From Lachnospiraceae bacterium (GTDB lineage Bacteria; Bacillota; Clostridia; Lachnospirales; Lachnospiraceae), in NCBI GenBank assembly GCA_022776305.1, contig JALFIB010000149.1, positions 1 to 49,788 of the forward strand: 49,788 nucleotides of DNA, written 5' to 3'. Made by a program: the position numbers and the translations under genes. How positions within the stretch are numbered: the stretch's first letter is position 1; each line of letters opens with the position of its first letter. Below the pieces are notes generated by a model. That model worked only from the letters and a program-made list of their open reading frames with translations. It made no database searches and was not told the origin of the DNA. Positions 17,770 through 29,300 of this stretch are shown piece by piece.

Positions 17770-18867
17770 TTAGTGACCGGCAAAGCCTTCATAGTTTGCT
17801 ACATTGTCTTTGTCCACGATCCAAACTACTTCGTATTTTCCTTCTCCTACTTCGTAGTCCCAATCACCATTCAGATAATCTTCCATATATCCGATAACAT
17901 TTTCCATCATTTTCGGTGAGAAGTATACGGACATCATATCATCAAAATATGTCTGTGCGATCTCTGACTGTGAGGATGTACCATCGATTACGGAGTACAG
18001 TTCAGCCATACCGCCGATTGCGGAAATATAAACATCCATGTCAGCCAGATCCTGTTTTGTAGTATCGTCTACTGCATTTGCTTCCAGAAGGTTCAGGAAA
18101 CCGAATGTCATCTCATCATCCATGGAGTAAACGTATAATTTACCATTATTATCTTTTGCATCTTTTACAATATCGGTAAGTTTCTGCTCAAGGTACTCAT
18201 ATGCACCGTCAGCGCTCCAATTGCATACATACTTGTAATCTGCGCAAAGAGCATCAATCTCGTCCTGTGTCCAAACCTGAGTTGTAGTGTAGCTTTCATC
18301 TTTGTCTGCATCGTAGTATTCCAGCTCGCCTTTCAGGAACTGCTCAAAGCCTTCCTGACGACGGGAACAAACAGTACCATTGTCACCAATGAGAGTAACC
18401 ATGGTGTCGCCCGGCTCCATGCCTTTTTGCTGCAGCCAATAAGCAATACCGGCACCGCATGCCCAGTTATCACCGGATGCATTCAAGATCGCGTATTTAT
18501 CCGGACCTTCAATGATACGGTCGAAAGAAATAAACGGAATCTCTTCTGCGATCAGTGCTTCCTGTCCTGCTCTTGCTGAATCTTCCAATGCAAAGAATAC
18601 AACGCCTGCTGCATCACCGTTTGCAATAATGGTCTGAGCCTGATCTACCTGCTCCTCACCACTGGATGCCGGCATATATACTGCTTTATACTTGCCCTCT
18701 GCATTGATCTCTTCTACTTTTTGCTCCGCGTACACACCTGCCTGAGCTGTCCAGCCATGGTCCGGTGTCGGGCCCAGAACGTAAATTGTCTGTCCTGCTG
18801 CGCTTGCCACCATGCTGGTCAGCATCGTCGCTGCCATCACTGCAGCTGCTAAAAATCTCTTTTTCAT
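17770..18867 (-). CDS. Sugar ABC transporter substrate-binding protein (type 1 periplasmic-binding fold)
   Basis: A 365-residue binding protein of the RbsB-like family. The N-terminal signal peptide (basic start, hydrophobic core, ASAAGQ cleavage site near residue 25) is followed by TIYVLGPTPDHGWTAQAGVYAE, then alternating alpha/beta segments. No Cys lies near the cleavage site, so it is not a standard lipoprotein, which is odd for a Gram-positive importer. AGGAGG lies 10 nt before the ATG. It is the first gene of the minus-strand sugar operon, divergent from the LacI-type gene. The protein is acidic, with Asp/Glu-rich patches. The ligand is unknown. Confidence 0.92.
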   Translation of the reverse strand: MKKRFLAAAVMAATMLTSMVASAAGQTIYVLGPTPDHGWTAQAGVYAEQKVEEINAEGKYKAVYMPASSGEEQVDQAQTIIANGDAAGVVFFALEDSARAGQEALIAEEIPFISFDRIIEGPDKYAILNASGDNWACGAGIAYWLQQKGMEPGDTMVTLIGDNGTVCSRRQEGFEQFLKGELEYYDADKDESYTTTQVWTQDEIDALCADYKYVCNWSADGAYEYLEQKLTDIVKDAKDNNGKLYVYSMDDEMTFGFLNLLEANAVDDTTKQDLADMDVYISAIGGMAELYSVIDGTSSQSEIAQTYFDDMMSVYFSPKMMENVIGYMEDYLNGDWDYEVGEGKYEVVWIVDKDNVANYEGFAGH

Positions 18868-19171
18868 AGTTTCACGTCCTCCTTTATCGGCCGAAGCCGT
18901 TTCTTTACATTTAGCTTACATTTTATACAATTAAATGTCAACTTATATTTCTTAATATTCGTTATTTCGTTTAATTATACAGTTTTATCCCTCACATTTT
19001 ATACAATATGCATAATTCTATGAAATATATTTTGTTTTATTTTACATTATTTTTTGCTAAATTTACATTTTTCTTTACATTTTAAAACAGACGGGATAGA
19101 ATAGAAACAAACATATTTTTTCTGCTTCATTCTGGTATCTTTGATATTTGAATGATATGATAGGAGGAAAC
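18868..19171. promoter_or_regulatory. Divergent control region between sugar operon and lacI-type gene
   Basis: An AT-rich 300-bp intergenic region. The hexamer T(T/C)ACAT occurs on the plus strand at 18905, 18916, 18992, 19042, 19063 and 19075, spaced near multiples of one helical turn. The 14-mer ACATTTTATACAAT occurs at 18918-18931 and 18994-19007; the first also lies in an inverted arrangement ACATTT...AAATGT. For the minus operon a perfect -35 TTGACA is at 18936-18941 with only a poor -10. A small CGGC-TTCG-GCCG hairpin precedes the ribosome site of the binding-protein gene. The repeated boxes are candidate operators. Confidence 0.5.
19074..19102 (+). promoter_or_regulatory. Promoter of the lacI-type regulator
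   Basis: TTTACA (19074-19079), a 17-nt spacer and TAGAAT (19097-19102), each one base from consensus. The -35 overlaps the last TTACAT box, which suggests autoregulation. Confidence 0.65.
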
Positions 19172-20176
19172 ATGAAAACGAAAGTTACAATAACAGAGAT
19201 TGCTGAGAAAGCCGGTGTTTCTACCGCAACTGTATCACGTATTCTCAACCAAAAAGGGCTGGTAAAGCCTTCTACACAAAAAAAAGTCCTCCAAGCAATG
19301 GAAGAACTTCAGTATGACACTGCACTTTTAAGCGCTTCCGTGTCCTGTCGCCTTATTCTCGTCTTCATTCCGGATTTTGCCAATCCTTTTTATGCGAAAA
19401 TCATTGACGGAATCCAGCAGGCGGCGCATGAAAACAATTTTGAAATATTTCTCGTTCAAGTAAAGGAAATCTATTCAAACTACACGTATTTTTCGAATCT
19501 CGTATCAAATGGAAATTTCAGCGGCGTCATCTGGCTGTGTACGGTTCCTCCTATCGAACTGCTCACCACCATCGACCGAATCTGCCCTACCGTTATGTGC
19601 TGCGAATACCCGGAAAACTACGACACCACATACGTCAGTATCGACGATGTATCTGCAGCATACAAAGCAGTGAATTATCTGATCTCCACAGGATGCAGCC
19701 GCATCGGCATGATCAACTGCAGCAGCAAATACAAATATGCCCGCCACAGAAAACAGGGATTTATGGACGCTCTTCAGGATGCTGGTCTTGAGTACCATCC
19801 AGAATGGATCATCAATATCCCTTATATTGACTATACCTTGGCATATTCCTCGATTTTACAGCTGCTCTCCTCCAGCGAGCGTCCTGATGCATTTTTCACC
19901 TGTTCCGATGTCTTTGCAGCCGCAGCCATCAGTGCAGCCCACAGCTTCGGGATCAAAGTGCCGGATGAGCTCTCCGTCATCGGTTTTGACAATGTAGAGA
20001 CCTCCCGCATCACTTCCCCTACGATCACCACCATCAGCCAGCCAGCCTTCCACATGGGACAGCATGCCTGTGCGATGCTGATTGAAAAAATCCTTTCCGG
20101 CAGGAATATGCCAAATCGTCATCTCCTGCTGGATACAGAATTCATTATCCGAGAATCAACCAAAACCTTCATGTAA
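19172..20176 (+). CDS. LacI family transcriptional regulator
   Basis: A 334-residue repressor. The N-terminal helix-turn-helix (VTITEIAEKAGVSTATVSRIL) and hinge are followed by a type 1 periplasmic-binding-like effector domain with RLILVFIPDFANPFYAKIIDGIQQAA and the typical end region VIGFDNVETSRITSPTITTISQP. TAGGAGG lies 5 nt before ATG 19172; an upstream in-frame ATG at 19148 lacks a site. It is divergent from the sugar import operon and is its likely local regulator; the effector is probably the imported sugar or a derivative. Only gene on the plus strand in the window. Confidence 0.95.
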   Translation: MKTKVTITEIAEKAGVSTATVSRILNQKGLVKPSTQKKVLQAMEELQYDTALLSASVSCRLILVFIPDFANPFYAKIIDGIQQAAHENNFEIFLVQVKEIYSNYTYFSNLVSNGNFSGVIWLCTVPPIELLTTIDRICPTVMCCEYPENYDTTYVSIDDVSAAYKAVNYLISTGCSRIGMINCSSKYKYARHRKQGFMDALQDAGLEYHPEWIINIPYIDYTLAYSSILQLLSSSERPDAFFTCSDVFAAAAISAAHSFGIKVPDELSVIGFDNVETSRITSPTITTISQPAFHMGQHACAMLIEKILSGRNMPNRHLLLDTEFIIRESTKTFM

Positions 20177-20194
20177 TAATACCTGAGCCATAAA

Positions 20195-20235
20195 TCATAT
20201 AACCACGATGCATTTGTGCATGAGTGGTTATATGA
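20195..20235. terminator. Bidirectional terminator between lacI-type gene and giant surface protein gene
   Basis: Stem TCATATAACCAC/GTGGTTATATGA (20195-20206 with 20224-20235), extended by an inner ATGCA/TGCAT stem. It lies between two convergent genes, 18 nt past one stop and 52 nt from the other. No long T-run, so strength is uncertain. Confidence 0.6.
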
Positions 20236-20286
20236 CTTAATGACCCGACCAGAAGAATTCATGTTATTACTATACTAAATGAAAGA

Positions 20287-20390
20287 TCATCTGGCCTTTC
20301 TCCGCCGCCTTTCCAACAATAACATAGCCATACCGGATAATGCCATCATCATCCAGAGAAGCATCAGGTTGGTGTCATCGCCGGTTTTGA
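20287..20390 (-). other. Variant cell-wall sorting signal of the giant protein
   Basis: The last 33 residues read VKTGD, then a hydrophobic segment (NLMLLWMMMALSGMAMLLL) and a basic tail. The layout is that of an LPXTG signal, but with V-K-T-G in place of L-P-X-T-G, a form I have seen in Lachnospiraceae surface proteins. Confidence 0.7.
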
Positions 20391-23300
20391 CCGCATCCGC
20401 TTTCTGCTCTTCCTGCTGTTTTTTATTCGTGATGGTCAGAATTACAGTGTCCCCTGATTTTGACGTTTGAACCATCGAACGGAGTTCTTCCGAGGTATAC
20501 CCGCTTCCGTACACAATTTCCAGCCTCGTCTCACGCATTGCCTCTGAATCACTTCCGTCCGGAACTACATTTCCTGCCTCATCTACTGCTTTCGACACCG
20601 CACGGAAATAAAAAGGAGATTCCAGCAATTCGTAGCCATCTGCCGTCTTTGTTTCCGTAAGGACATAGATGTAATCATCGTCTTCAAGAGGATTACTTTC
20701 AACCAGAATCTTGTCCAAGACTATCTGGCCATTTTTATCCACTTTTATGGTCTTCTCATCTTCACTTCCATCTGCAAAAGTTCCTTCCAGACTAAACTCT
20801 ACTCCCGAAAGCGGATTTCCTGACTCATCTACCTTTTTCACCATTACTTTCAACGGATTGGTTCTTTGCACTATAATCGTATTACCGTATTCATCCGTTT
20901 CAATGTAATAATGTGCAGGCAGATCACCATGTTTAAATTCAAGGATCAAAACGATCGTACCGTCCGGCTGTACTTTTGCCCCTGTCACAATGAAGGTAAT
21001 TTCCGTTCCCAGCTGGTAACCGGAAGGTGCTTCCACTTCCCTGATGGTATAAGTCTCACCGATAATGATCCTGCCTTTTAAAGCGTTATCAGCAGCATCT
21101 TTTCCGTTTGTGGTAATACGTATCGTTCCTGCAGCAGTACCATCAGGTCCAACGGTAAGTCCGTCTTGAGATCCTTCTGTGTAACGGTCAGGCGTAAATC
21201 GTCCTGTTATCTCATATTTATAGCCGGGCAGAAGTGGATCTGATCCGCTTTCCTTTTTATTGGCATCACGTATATATACTGCCAGCTTTGTGGGCTGATT
21301 CCAAACAGTTGCAACCCCGGTATCTTTTTCATAGGTCAGATTGGAAGACAGGTCTGTCAGGTTTCCATCCTCATCTACTTTAAAGGTCCAAGTGAACAAT
21401 TCCACAGCACTTGCCACATAAGCTGCACCCTCAGGTCCCTTTGTCTCATAAAGCGTATAAGTCTCCCCTGCAATCAGGGCACTTTTCAGTATTGTAGGCT
21501 CTTTCGTACTTGTCCACAGAATCTCATTTTCAGGCCGGTCTGCAAAACGCCCTGTAAGTTTAAATTCAGCACCCGGCACACCGGTGGCCACCACATCATC
21601 TTTTAGACGTTTCAGGAAACCAATCTCCAAAGGCTCATCCGCTATCCTGATGGATACGTGTCCGTCTTTTGATGCAACAGAAGCCCAGTCTTTCTTCTCT
21701 GAAACAACTTCGCCATCATCGTTCACCGTGAAACGCAGCTTGTCCTTTTGCAGTTCGTATCCTTCCGGAGCTTTCACTTCCTGCAGCACGTAGGTATTAC
21801 CCACCATCAAAATCCCATTCAGGCCATTTGACAGTTTTTCTGTTGTATCGAGAAGTATTTTCCGGGAACCATCGGAAAAAGCACTGCCTTTCTCCGGTAT
21901 CACTTCAAACACTGCCCCTCCTAATATCTTTGCAGTATCTGTGCTGTCCGTCTTTTCAATAGACACCTCCACTTTCCGGTTATAAGCAGTGATGGTATTA
22001 GAAAAGAAATCGGACTGCGTCAATGCAAATCCCTCGGAAGGATTCGATTCATCCACCTTAGCATATCCTTCTTCAAACTTGACAGTTCCATCCGGATTCA
22101 CAGTGAATGTGAGCGGTTTTTCCATTCTTTCATAGCCATCCGGTGATTTCACTTCAGTAAGGATGTAGGATTCTCCGCCGATCAATACTCCCTGAAGGAT
22201 GATCTCTCCATTTTCATCCGCATAAAGATCCATCCTTCCATCTTCTACAGTTTCCCCTTCTTCATTTACGAACGTACCGCGCAGAGTAAATTCGGCACCT
22301 GACAGCGCCATTCCATCCAGACCTGTTTTTCTAATCCTCAGGCTCGTCTGGTAATTATAGAAATCTGCCCCGTCCGTCTTCAAGGTAATCTCTTTATCTG
22401 TCATTCGGTCGAAAGTAAATTCAGCTGTGGCAAGGACTGTATCTGCTTCCTGCAGTCTGTTCTTGTCCGTAACGCTGTACCCGTCCTTCGCTTTCGTCTC
22501 GACCAGCTGATACGTACCCCAGTCAAGATCTGAGATGGTCAGTTCACCTTTTTCCGCTAATTCTGTTCCGGAAAGGTTATCAATGACACTGTATTTCTTT
22601 CCGGTGAGGAAATCCTGCACTTTATTCCAGATAATAGCGTCATCACTCGTTTCTTTTTTGTAGAGTGTAAAGGTAACATCAGAAAGCTGTTCCTTTGTAG
22701 TTCCGTCTGCTTTCATAAGATGCACCGTACCACGAAGACGCTGATTCGTAATGCCATCCTCTGTCCAACTTCCTTTCAGAAGAGTAACTTGCGGATTTGC
22801 ACTTTCCGATGATGCATTCTGGTTCAAAACAATGTTCTTACCGTTATCATCCTCGTCGATGGTAAACTGGGCTTTAAATGGTTTATCACTTTCATCATGC
22901 ACACCACTAATGTCGTAGCCTTCTGCCACTTTTTCCTCAATGGTGTACTGACCCTTCGGCAAATCAGCAAAAGTAAGTGAACCATTTTCATCTGTGATCA
23001 TTGATTTGGTTACTTTATCATTTTTCGTCTTGTGTTCCGGAATGTAAAAAAGTTCAAATTGAACACCATGGATAGGCTGACCGGAGTCCTTGTCCAGTTT
23101 CACAAGATTTACACTGGCTCCAAAGGGGGCATTTACTACGCCCACATTGTTCTCTTTTCCATTTGAGCCAGTATCTGAATCCCCGATGGTGAAAAGATGC
23201 TTTGTCTGATTATCAAGCACCGTATCCGCAGTTGTCTCTGTCTCCACAAAATAGTATCTTCCTGTGGTAAGGCCGGCAGAGAATGGTTTTTCTGTTCCGT

Positions 23301-26300
23301 CAATATCTGTAAACTTATCCGTCCCATTATCCTTTGAAGCCCAGATACCGTTTACATCAGTTGACAGATTCTCCGCGATCTTAATATCATTGCTTTCTTT
23401 ATTGGTTTCTTTACTTTCTTCGCTCTCTTCTCCGTCCACTTCTCCCACGACCCTATAAAGGTCAAACTGTACATTGGCAATATCATATACATGGGTATAT
23501 ACACCATCTTTTACCGATTTATTCAGTTTAATATGTCCGCGGATGCGTATATCTTCCAGAGTGACAGAGGATTCCCCAGTGCCTCCTATAGTGATATTCG
23601 TCGGTGCTATGGAATCATAACCGGATGGTGTCACTTCCTCGTAAAGGATGTATTCACCCATAGGCAATCCTCTGACCACTGCCTGCTTGTTTCCTTCCGT
23701 ACCTGAAACTGCATCAACTGTGGTTCCTAAAACGGGGGCCACAGATTCGATGCCATCTGCGTTTCGGCTCCATTTTGCAACCGGTACGGCACCCTCGACA
23801 GGAGATGTTCCAGAACCAAAATCTGTTTTCGCATAGATCGCGATGGTCACGCCGTTTAAAGATGTTTTGGAATTTCCGTCTACGCCGAGCTTCTCAAGCC
23901 GGAAAGATGTTTTAATATCTTTTACCGTAATCTCTGATCCTGCTGCTGAGGCATTTGTTATACTTGATTTCACATTTCCATGCTCATCAATCTGGAAAAC
24001 GACCGGCGCTGCAAATCCATAACCATCCGGTGTCTTTGTCTCCACTAAGGTATATTCTGTATCAATCAGCAGAGGGCTTCCAATATATCCTTGATTCAGC
24101 GTTACGGTACCATCTACTGTTGTAATACCCGATTGAATCAGTTTATCTGATACAATCTCAGTACCTTGATACAAGGAGAATTCTGCAGACGACGCAGTAA
24201 TGAGGTTACCGGTCTCATAATCTGCTTTTTTCAGCTTAATCTCGATCTGCTCGTCAGCAATCCGGATATAAACCTCAGAGTTTCCGGAAGAAGTATCAAT
24301 AATTACAGTTCCCGGACCATTTTTCTGTTCCTGCCCATTTGTTATGATCGTTTCCGGTATTGTCACGGTTCCATCTTGATTTACCGTAAACATTACAGAA
24401 TCTGCCAACTCATATCCAGCCGGTGCAGTAATCTCTGAAATAACATAGCTGTTTCCTGCAATCAGCTCTCCGTCAAAAACAGACCCCCTGTTTTCATCCG
24501 TAACAGTCATGCCTTCTTCATTCATACCGGCTGTCACAAAGCTGTCATTTCCAGTTGCAGGTTTCACTTTAAATACCGCACCAGATAAATGTATTTGAGT
24601 TGATCCCGCTGCATCTGCATCTGTTTTCATTAATGTTACTTCAATCTTCTTATCCTTTACCGTCAGACAATTACCGGATACTGCCCCATGATCTGCTGCA
24701 GCTGCTTGTCCCTGCTCATCCACGATTGACAGATTTCCCTGTTTATCTACACGGATATAGACTACAGGTGCTATTTCATATCCCTTAGGTGCCGTTGTCT
24801 CTGCCACAGAGTAAATAGTATCAGGGCGCAGCATGCCAGTCAAAGCATCCGTTCCGTTATTCCCCGTATGTACCGTAATAGGATCCGAATTACCATCTGC
24901 AAAGGTTCCACTGGATATAGGAGACACCACAAAATATGCTTCTCCCCTCTGTCCACCTGTAATATCAATGCCTGATTTATCATTGATATCAGCCTTACTT
25001 AGGTTCACTGTCATCGTATCATTTTTAACAGAAATATTTGTAGTCCCATCTCCGGAAACTGTCGGATTATCTCCTCCGACAAATACATTCGTATCTTTAT
25101 CTTCAAAGTGAAGTACACCGGACGTATCTACGGTAAATGATACGTAGGGTGCCAGATCCGTCAGCACATAACCATCCGGAGCTTTCGTTTCAGTCAACCT
25201 ATAGGTAAACTGATCGGTTCCTTCTGTATGGCCGTTGGTAGTAATCAGCTTTCCTTTTAATTTGTTTGAAAGATCTGAAATACCATTCTCGATTTTAGTT
25301 GTACCCAGAATACGCGTTTCTCCAATGCCGGCAAATATTCCTTCTACTTTGAATTCTGCATATCCCCTTGCCTCATCACCAATAGAGATACCTGCTGCAT
25401 TTGTTTTAGTTACCGTAATCTCAACCGGAGTATCTTTTACAATGATTTTTTCAGGATCATTTGCAGCCACACTGTATACGATATTTCCCGTCATATGAAC
25501 ATGGCCTTCTGTATCAACGGTAAAGGTTATACTCTTGAGGGTTTCTGATGGAAGCTCATATCCTGCCGGGGCTTTCGTCTCGGTCAGTGTATAAGTAAAT
25601 TGATCGGTTCCCTCTGTATCACCTGTGGAAGACAGCCATTTTCCATCTAATGCATCAAGACCCAGACTGCCATTTACCGCCGTAACCGCTACCGTCTCTT
25701 CACTTCCAATCACTGAACCGCTCTGGGCAAATCGTCCTTTCACTGTAAAAGCAGTTCCATCCAAAACATCTCCGTTTATAGGATTTCCTTCCGTATCCTG
25801 TTTTTCCAGAGAAAGGGATATCTTCTTATCAGAAATGAAAACCGTATTTTTATTCTCGCCGATGCCTGTCTGACCACTACTGCTTTCCCCAATTGCTGAA
25901 ATTGTACCGTTGGTATTCATTTTAAAGGTAACTGAACGATCCGCTTCTGCCGGAAGCTCATAACCATATGGGGCTTTTGTCTCAATTAAAACGTATTCAT
26001 TTCCACCCACAAGAACACCAGCTAATACACATTCCCCTATAGTTGTTCCATCAGAGCCGTCAGGAATCGTATAAGCTTTAGCACTGGTCGTTCCATCCGC
26101 AAACTTATCATCTGCGCCCCTTGGAGCCAATGTATAAACTGCCCCCGGTACCAGCGCAACAATTCCAGCAGAGGTTGATGCATCTCGTTTCTGTAATATG
26201 ATGCTGTTCTTTACATTCAAAACTCCTTTTTTATCCACCGTCGCCGTAAAGTCTCTCTCCGTCCTCGTGATAGAGAATTCTTTTGTCACAGGTGTATCCG

Positions 26301-29300
26301 GAAGTACATATCCATCAGGAGCTTTCGTTTCCGTCAAAGTATATGTTCCCCAATCGAGTCCCATGATCTTCAAAACTCCTGTAACTCCCAGAAACTCTGA
26401 TGATGAACCCTGGAAAAAGCTATCATTTACAGAATCATAACAATACGTCTCACCTGTGGTGAACATGAAATCCCACGACTTTTCTACAGCAGTTCCGTCT
26501 GCCTCTGATACCTTTTTCAAGGTAAATACTGCACCGTCCAGATCTTCATAAGAAGAAGCATCCTCTTTCAGGATCGCAACACTTCCCGGAATACGGTTGT
26601 TTTTAACTGTGTTTGTTGAAGTATCATAAATAGCCTCCCCACCTGATGTCCCGGAAAGCACCTTAAAGTTAACAGTTTCATGAAGTTTCTTTGCATCAGT
26701 GCCGGTTTTACCGCCATCACTTTCTACAATATCAAATTCCGCTTGAAATCCTGTATAATATCCTTCTGCTGCGGTCTCTGTCAAAACGTAATGCCCTTTT
26801 GTAAGACCTGTCAGGGCTACTTTCCCTTTATCATCACCGGAAGAAATTGTCTTGTAAGTTTTCGTTGCGGCTGAAACATATCCCGCTGCCTCTGTAGTAA
26901 CAGGAGTATAAACCAACGTAAACGTTGCGTTATCCAATCGCGTACCATCTGTACCATCTTCTTTATAGAAGTATACGTCCGCTGCAAATACATCGTTTGT
27001 AGCATCGAGCATGACTGTATCTGGCTGTTTTGTCCGGTCAACATTGGCAGTAATGGCAAATGGTATCACCTCGTCTTTTAGCTTACTGTCAGCAGTAGCC
27101 GATGTTTCCTTAAAATAGTAATCGCCTATCTCAAGTCCTGTCACAGTTAGTTTTCCATCTGGCCCTGTTACAAGAGTTTTCGAACTTCTGATTCTTGTAC
27201 CATTTGGAGAAGTACCCTCGTATAATTCAAACTCCACGCCAGAGAGCGTTTTGTGACCATCCTTTATGCCAAGATACTTCGTTATCTGCACGTCCCCGCG
27301 CACCAATTCATCAGTGGCAGTAAGGGAAATATTTCCTTCTGTATTATCGATTACCACAGAACTGTTCGAAGCCGGAGTCATAGCTGTTAATGTACCATCT
27401 TTGTTTACTGAAAAACTGTAATCCGGAATGATCAGATAATTTCCCGGAGCTGTACCAGCTGGTTCTGTTAAAATATAGTTTCCTGCAGGCAGTCCCTTAA
27501 TCGTATTCGCCGAAGTATTTGTCTCAATAAGACTTTTATATTCATAAGAATCACTTACTGATATGACAACTGTACCGTCTGCATTTCTTGACCAAGTAAG
27601 GATTTCATTTCTGCCGCTGTCAAGTATTTTCAAAGTAACATCGTTCAAATTACTTCTCGACTCTCCATCTTTCCCTAACTTATTCAAAGTAAAGAGTGTT
27701 TTTTCGTCTTGAATTGTCAAGGTACTGTTTTTGGCTGCGTCTGTTGATAATGTAACGTTTGCCGTTCCGTCTGTCTCAATTGATGTACCGTCAGCGTATG
27801 CAAGATTCGTCACGCTGCCATACTCATCAATAATAAACTTCACAGGCTTCATCACTTTATAACCGGCGGGAGCTGTGGTCTCTTTCAGAACATAATTTCC
27901 TGCAGCCAAAATGAACGGCTTGCTTCTTTTGACGGTAATAAACTGAAGTGTTCCATCTGCACCGGTGGTTCCCGACGCAGCCGGAGCATCATTGATATTT
28001 GTTACTTTTATCAATGCAAATACAGCATTTTCCAGCTTTATACTCCCATTTTCTGCATCTGCCTTCACCAGATTCAGCTGGATCGGATCATTTTTTACAC
28101 GGATCGTTTTGCCATCATCTGAAACCCGGAAATAATTTTCATCGAAAGAATCCGGCAAAAATGAAACTTTTCCATCTGTATCTACCGTAAAGGTCACACT
28201 TAAATTATCAATAAGCTTATAACCGTCTGCTGCCTTTGTTTCTTTTAAAACATACGTATGGTTCTGGATTATAGGTACATTACTGTCAGTACCTGTCAAT
28301 GTCAATTTTCCGAGTCCTGCTCCGGAAGTACCGACAGATACAGTTTTGAACGGTTGGTCTGCCTGATCCGTAATGTCTTTTAATTCAAACTCAGCTCCGG
28401 TCAGAAGGTTTCCTCCGTTAAGGGCGTCTGCTTTTTCAAGGATCACTTTAATTGCCTGATTTTTAAAAGTGATCGTACTTTCTGATACCAAGACAACGTT
28501 TTGCCCTTCATCAGAAATAGCAATTGTACCGTCCGCATTTACAATAAAATGATATGTATTACCATCCAGTACAAAACCTGACGGAGCAGCCAGCTCTTTT
28601 ATGGAATAAGCCTGTCCGGATACAAGATCACCTGCTTTTAATACGTCTGCCTCTGTTTTTCCGGAAGGCAACGCAGCATTACTTCCTACTATGTACTTAG
28701 CAGTACTTGAAGTTAAAGTGCTGTCGCTCTCCCTAAACCTGCCTGTAATCTCAAATACCATACCGGCTTTTACATTGTCAGTTATTTCCGAATCATTGGC
28801 CGCATTTTTTTTGCTCAGGCTGATCATGATAGGCTCATCAGAAAGAGTAGCCTTTCCTATATCGTCTCCACTGCCTGCAGCAATTGTTCCTGCCGGGGAA
28901 ACAGCAATCGTCCCATCTGCCTTTACTTCTATGGTCACGTATTTTCCCACTGCAGTCTCATATCCATATGGAGCTGATTCTGCAAACAATTTATACACGC
29001 TCACCGGCACACCTTTGATTACAACAGAACTTTCCCCTACAGAAGTACCACTCCATTTTTCTGCTCCGTTGTAATATAAAGTATAAGTCTCCTGTACTGT
29101 TAAAGTATCATCTGAGCCATTCACCGGCTGGCGATCCCACGTGAAATACCAGCCTGAACCAACTGATGTTTTATCTGCTTCCACAAAAGTCAAAGTCACA
29201 TGATGAAGCTTCACATCTGGATTGTCACTGCCAACTTTATCAAGTATAAATTCTGTGGCAGTATTGGTAATAGTAGAAATTGGCGCAGCCTCATGCCCTG

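Larger units (their letters stand above)
20390..29260 (-). other. SpaA-like half of the giant protein (23 modules)
   Basis: Counting the opening strand L.K.D/L.K.G gives 23 modules of about 100-150 residues. Representative starts: LEKADALNGGNLLTGAEF, LVKADAENGSIKLENAVF, LEKQDTEGNPINGDVLDGTAF, VKKVDESGNPLSGVEF. Nearly all end with a TETKAP.GY-like strand. Several modules insert DGT-rich turns. Confidence 0.85.
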
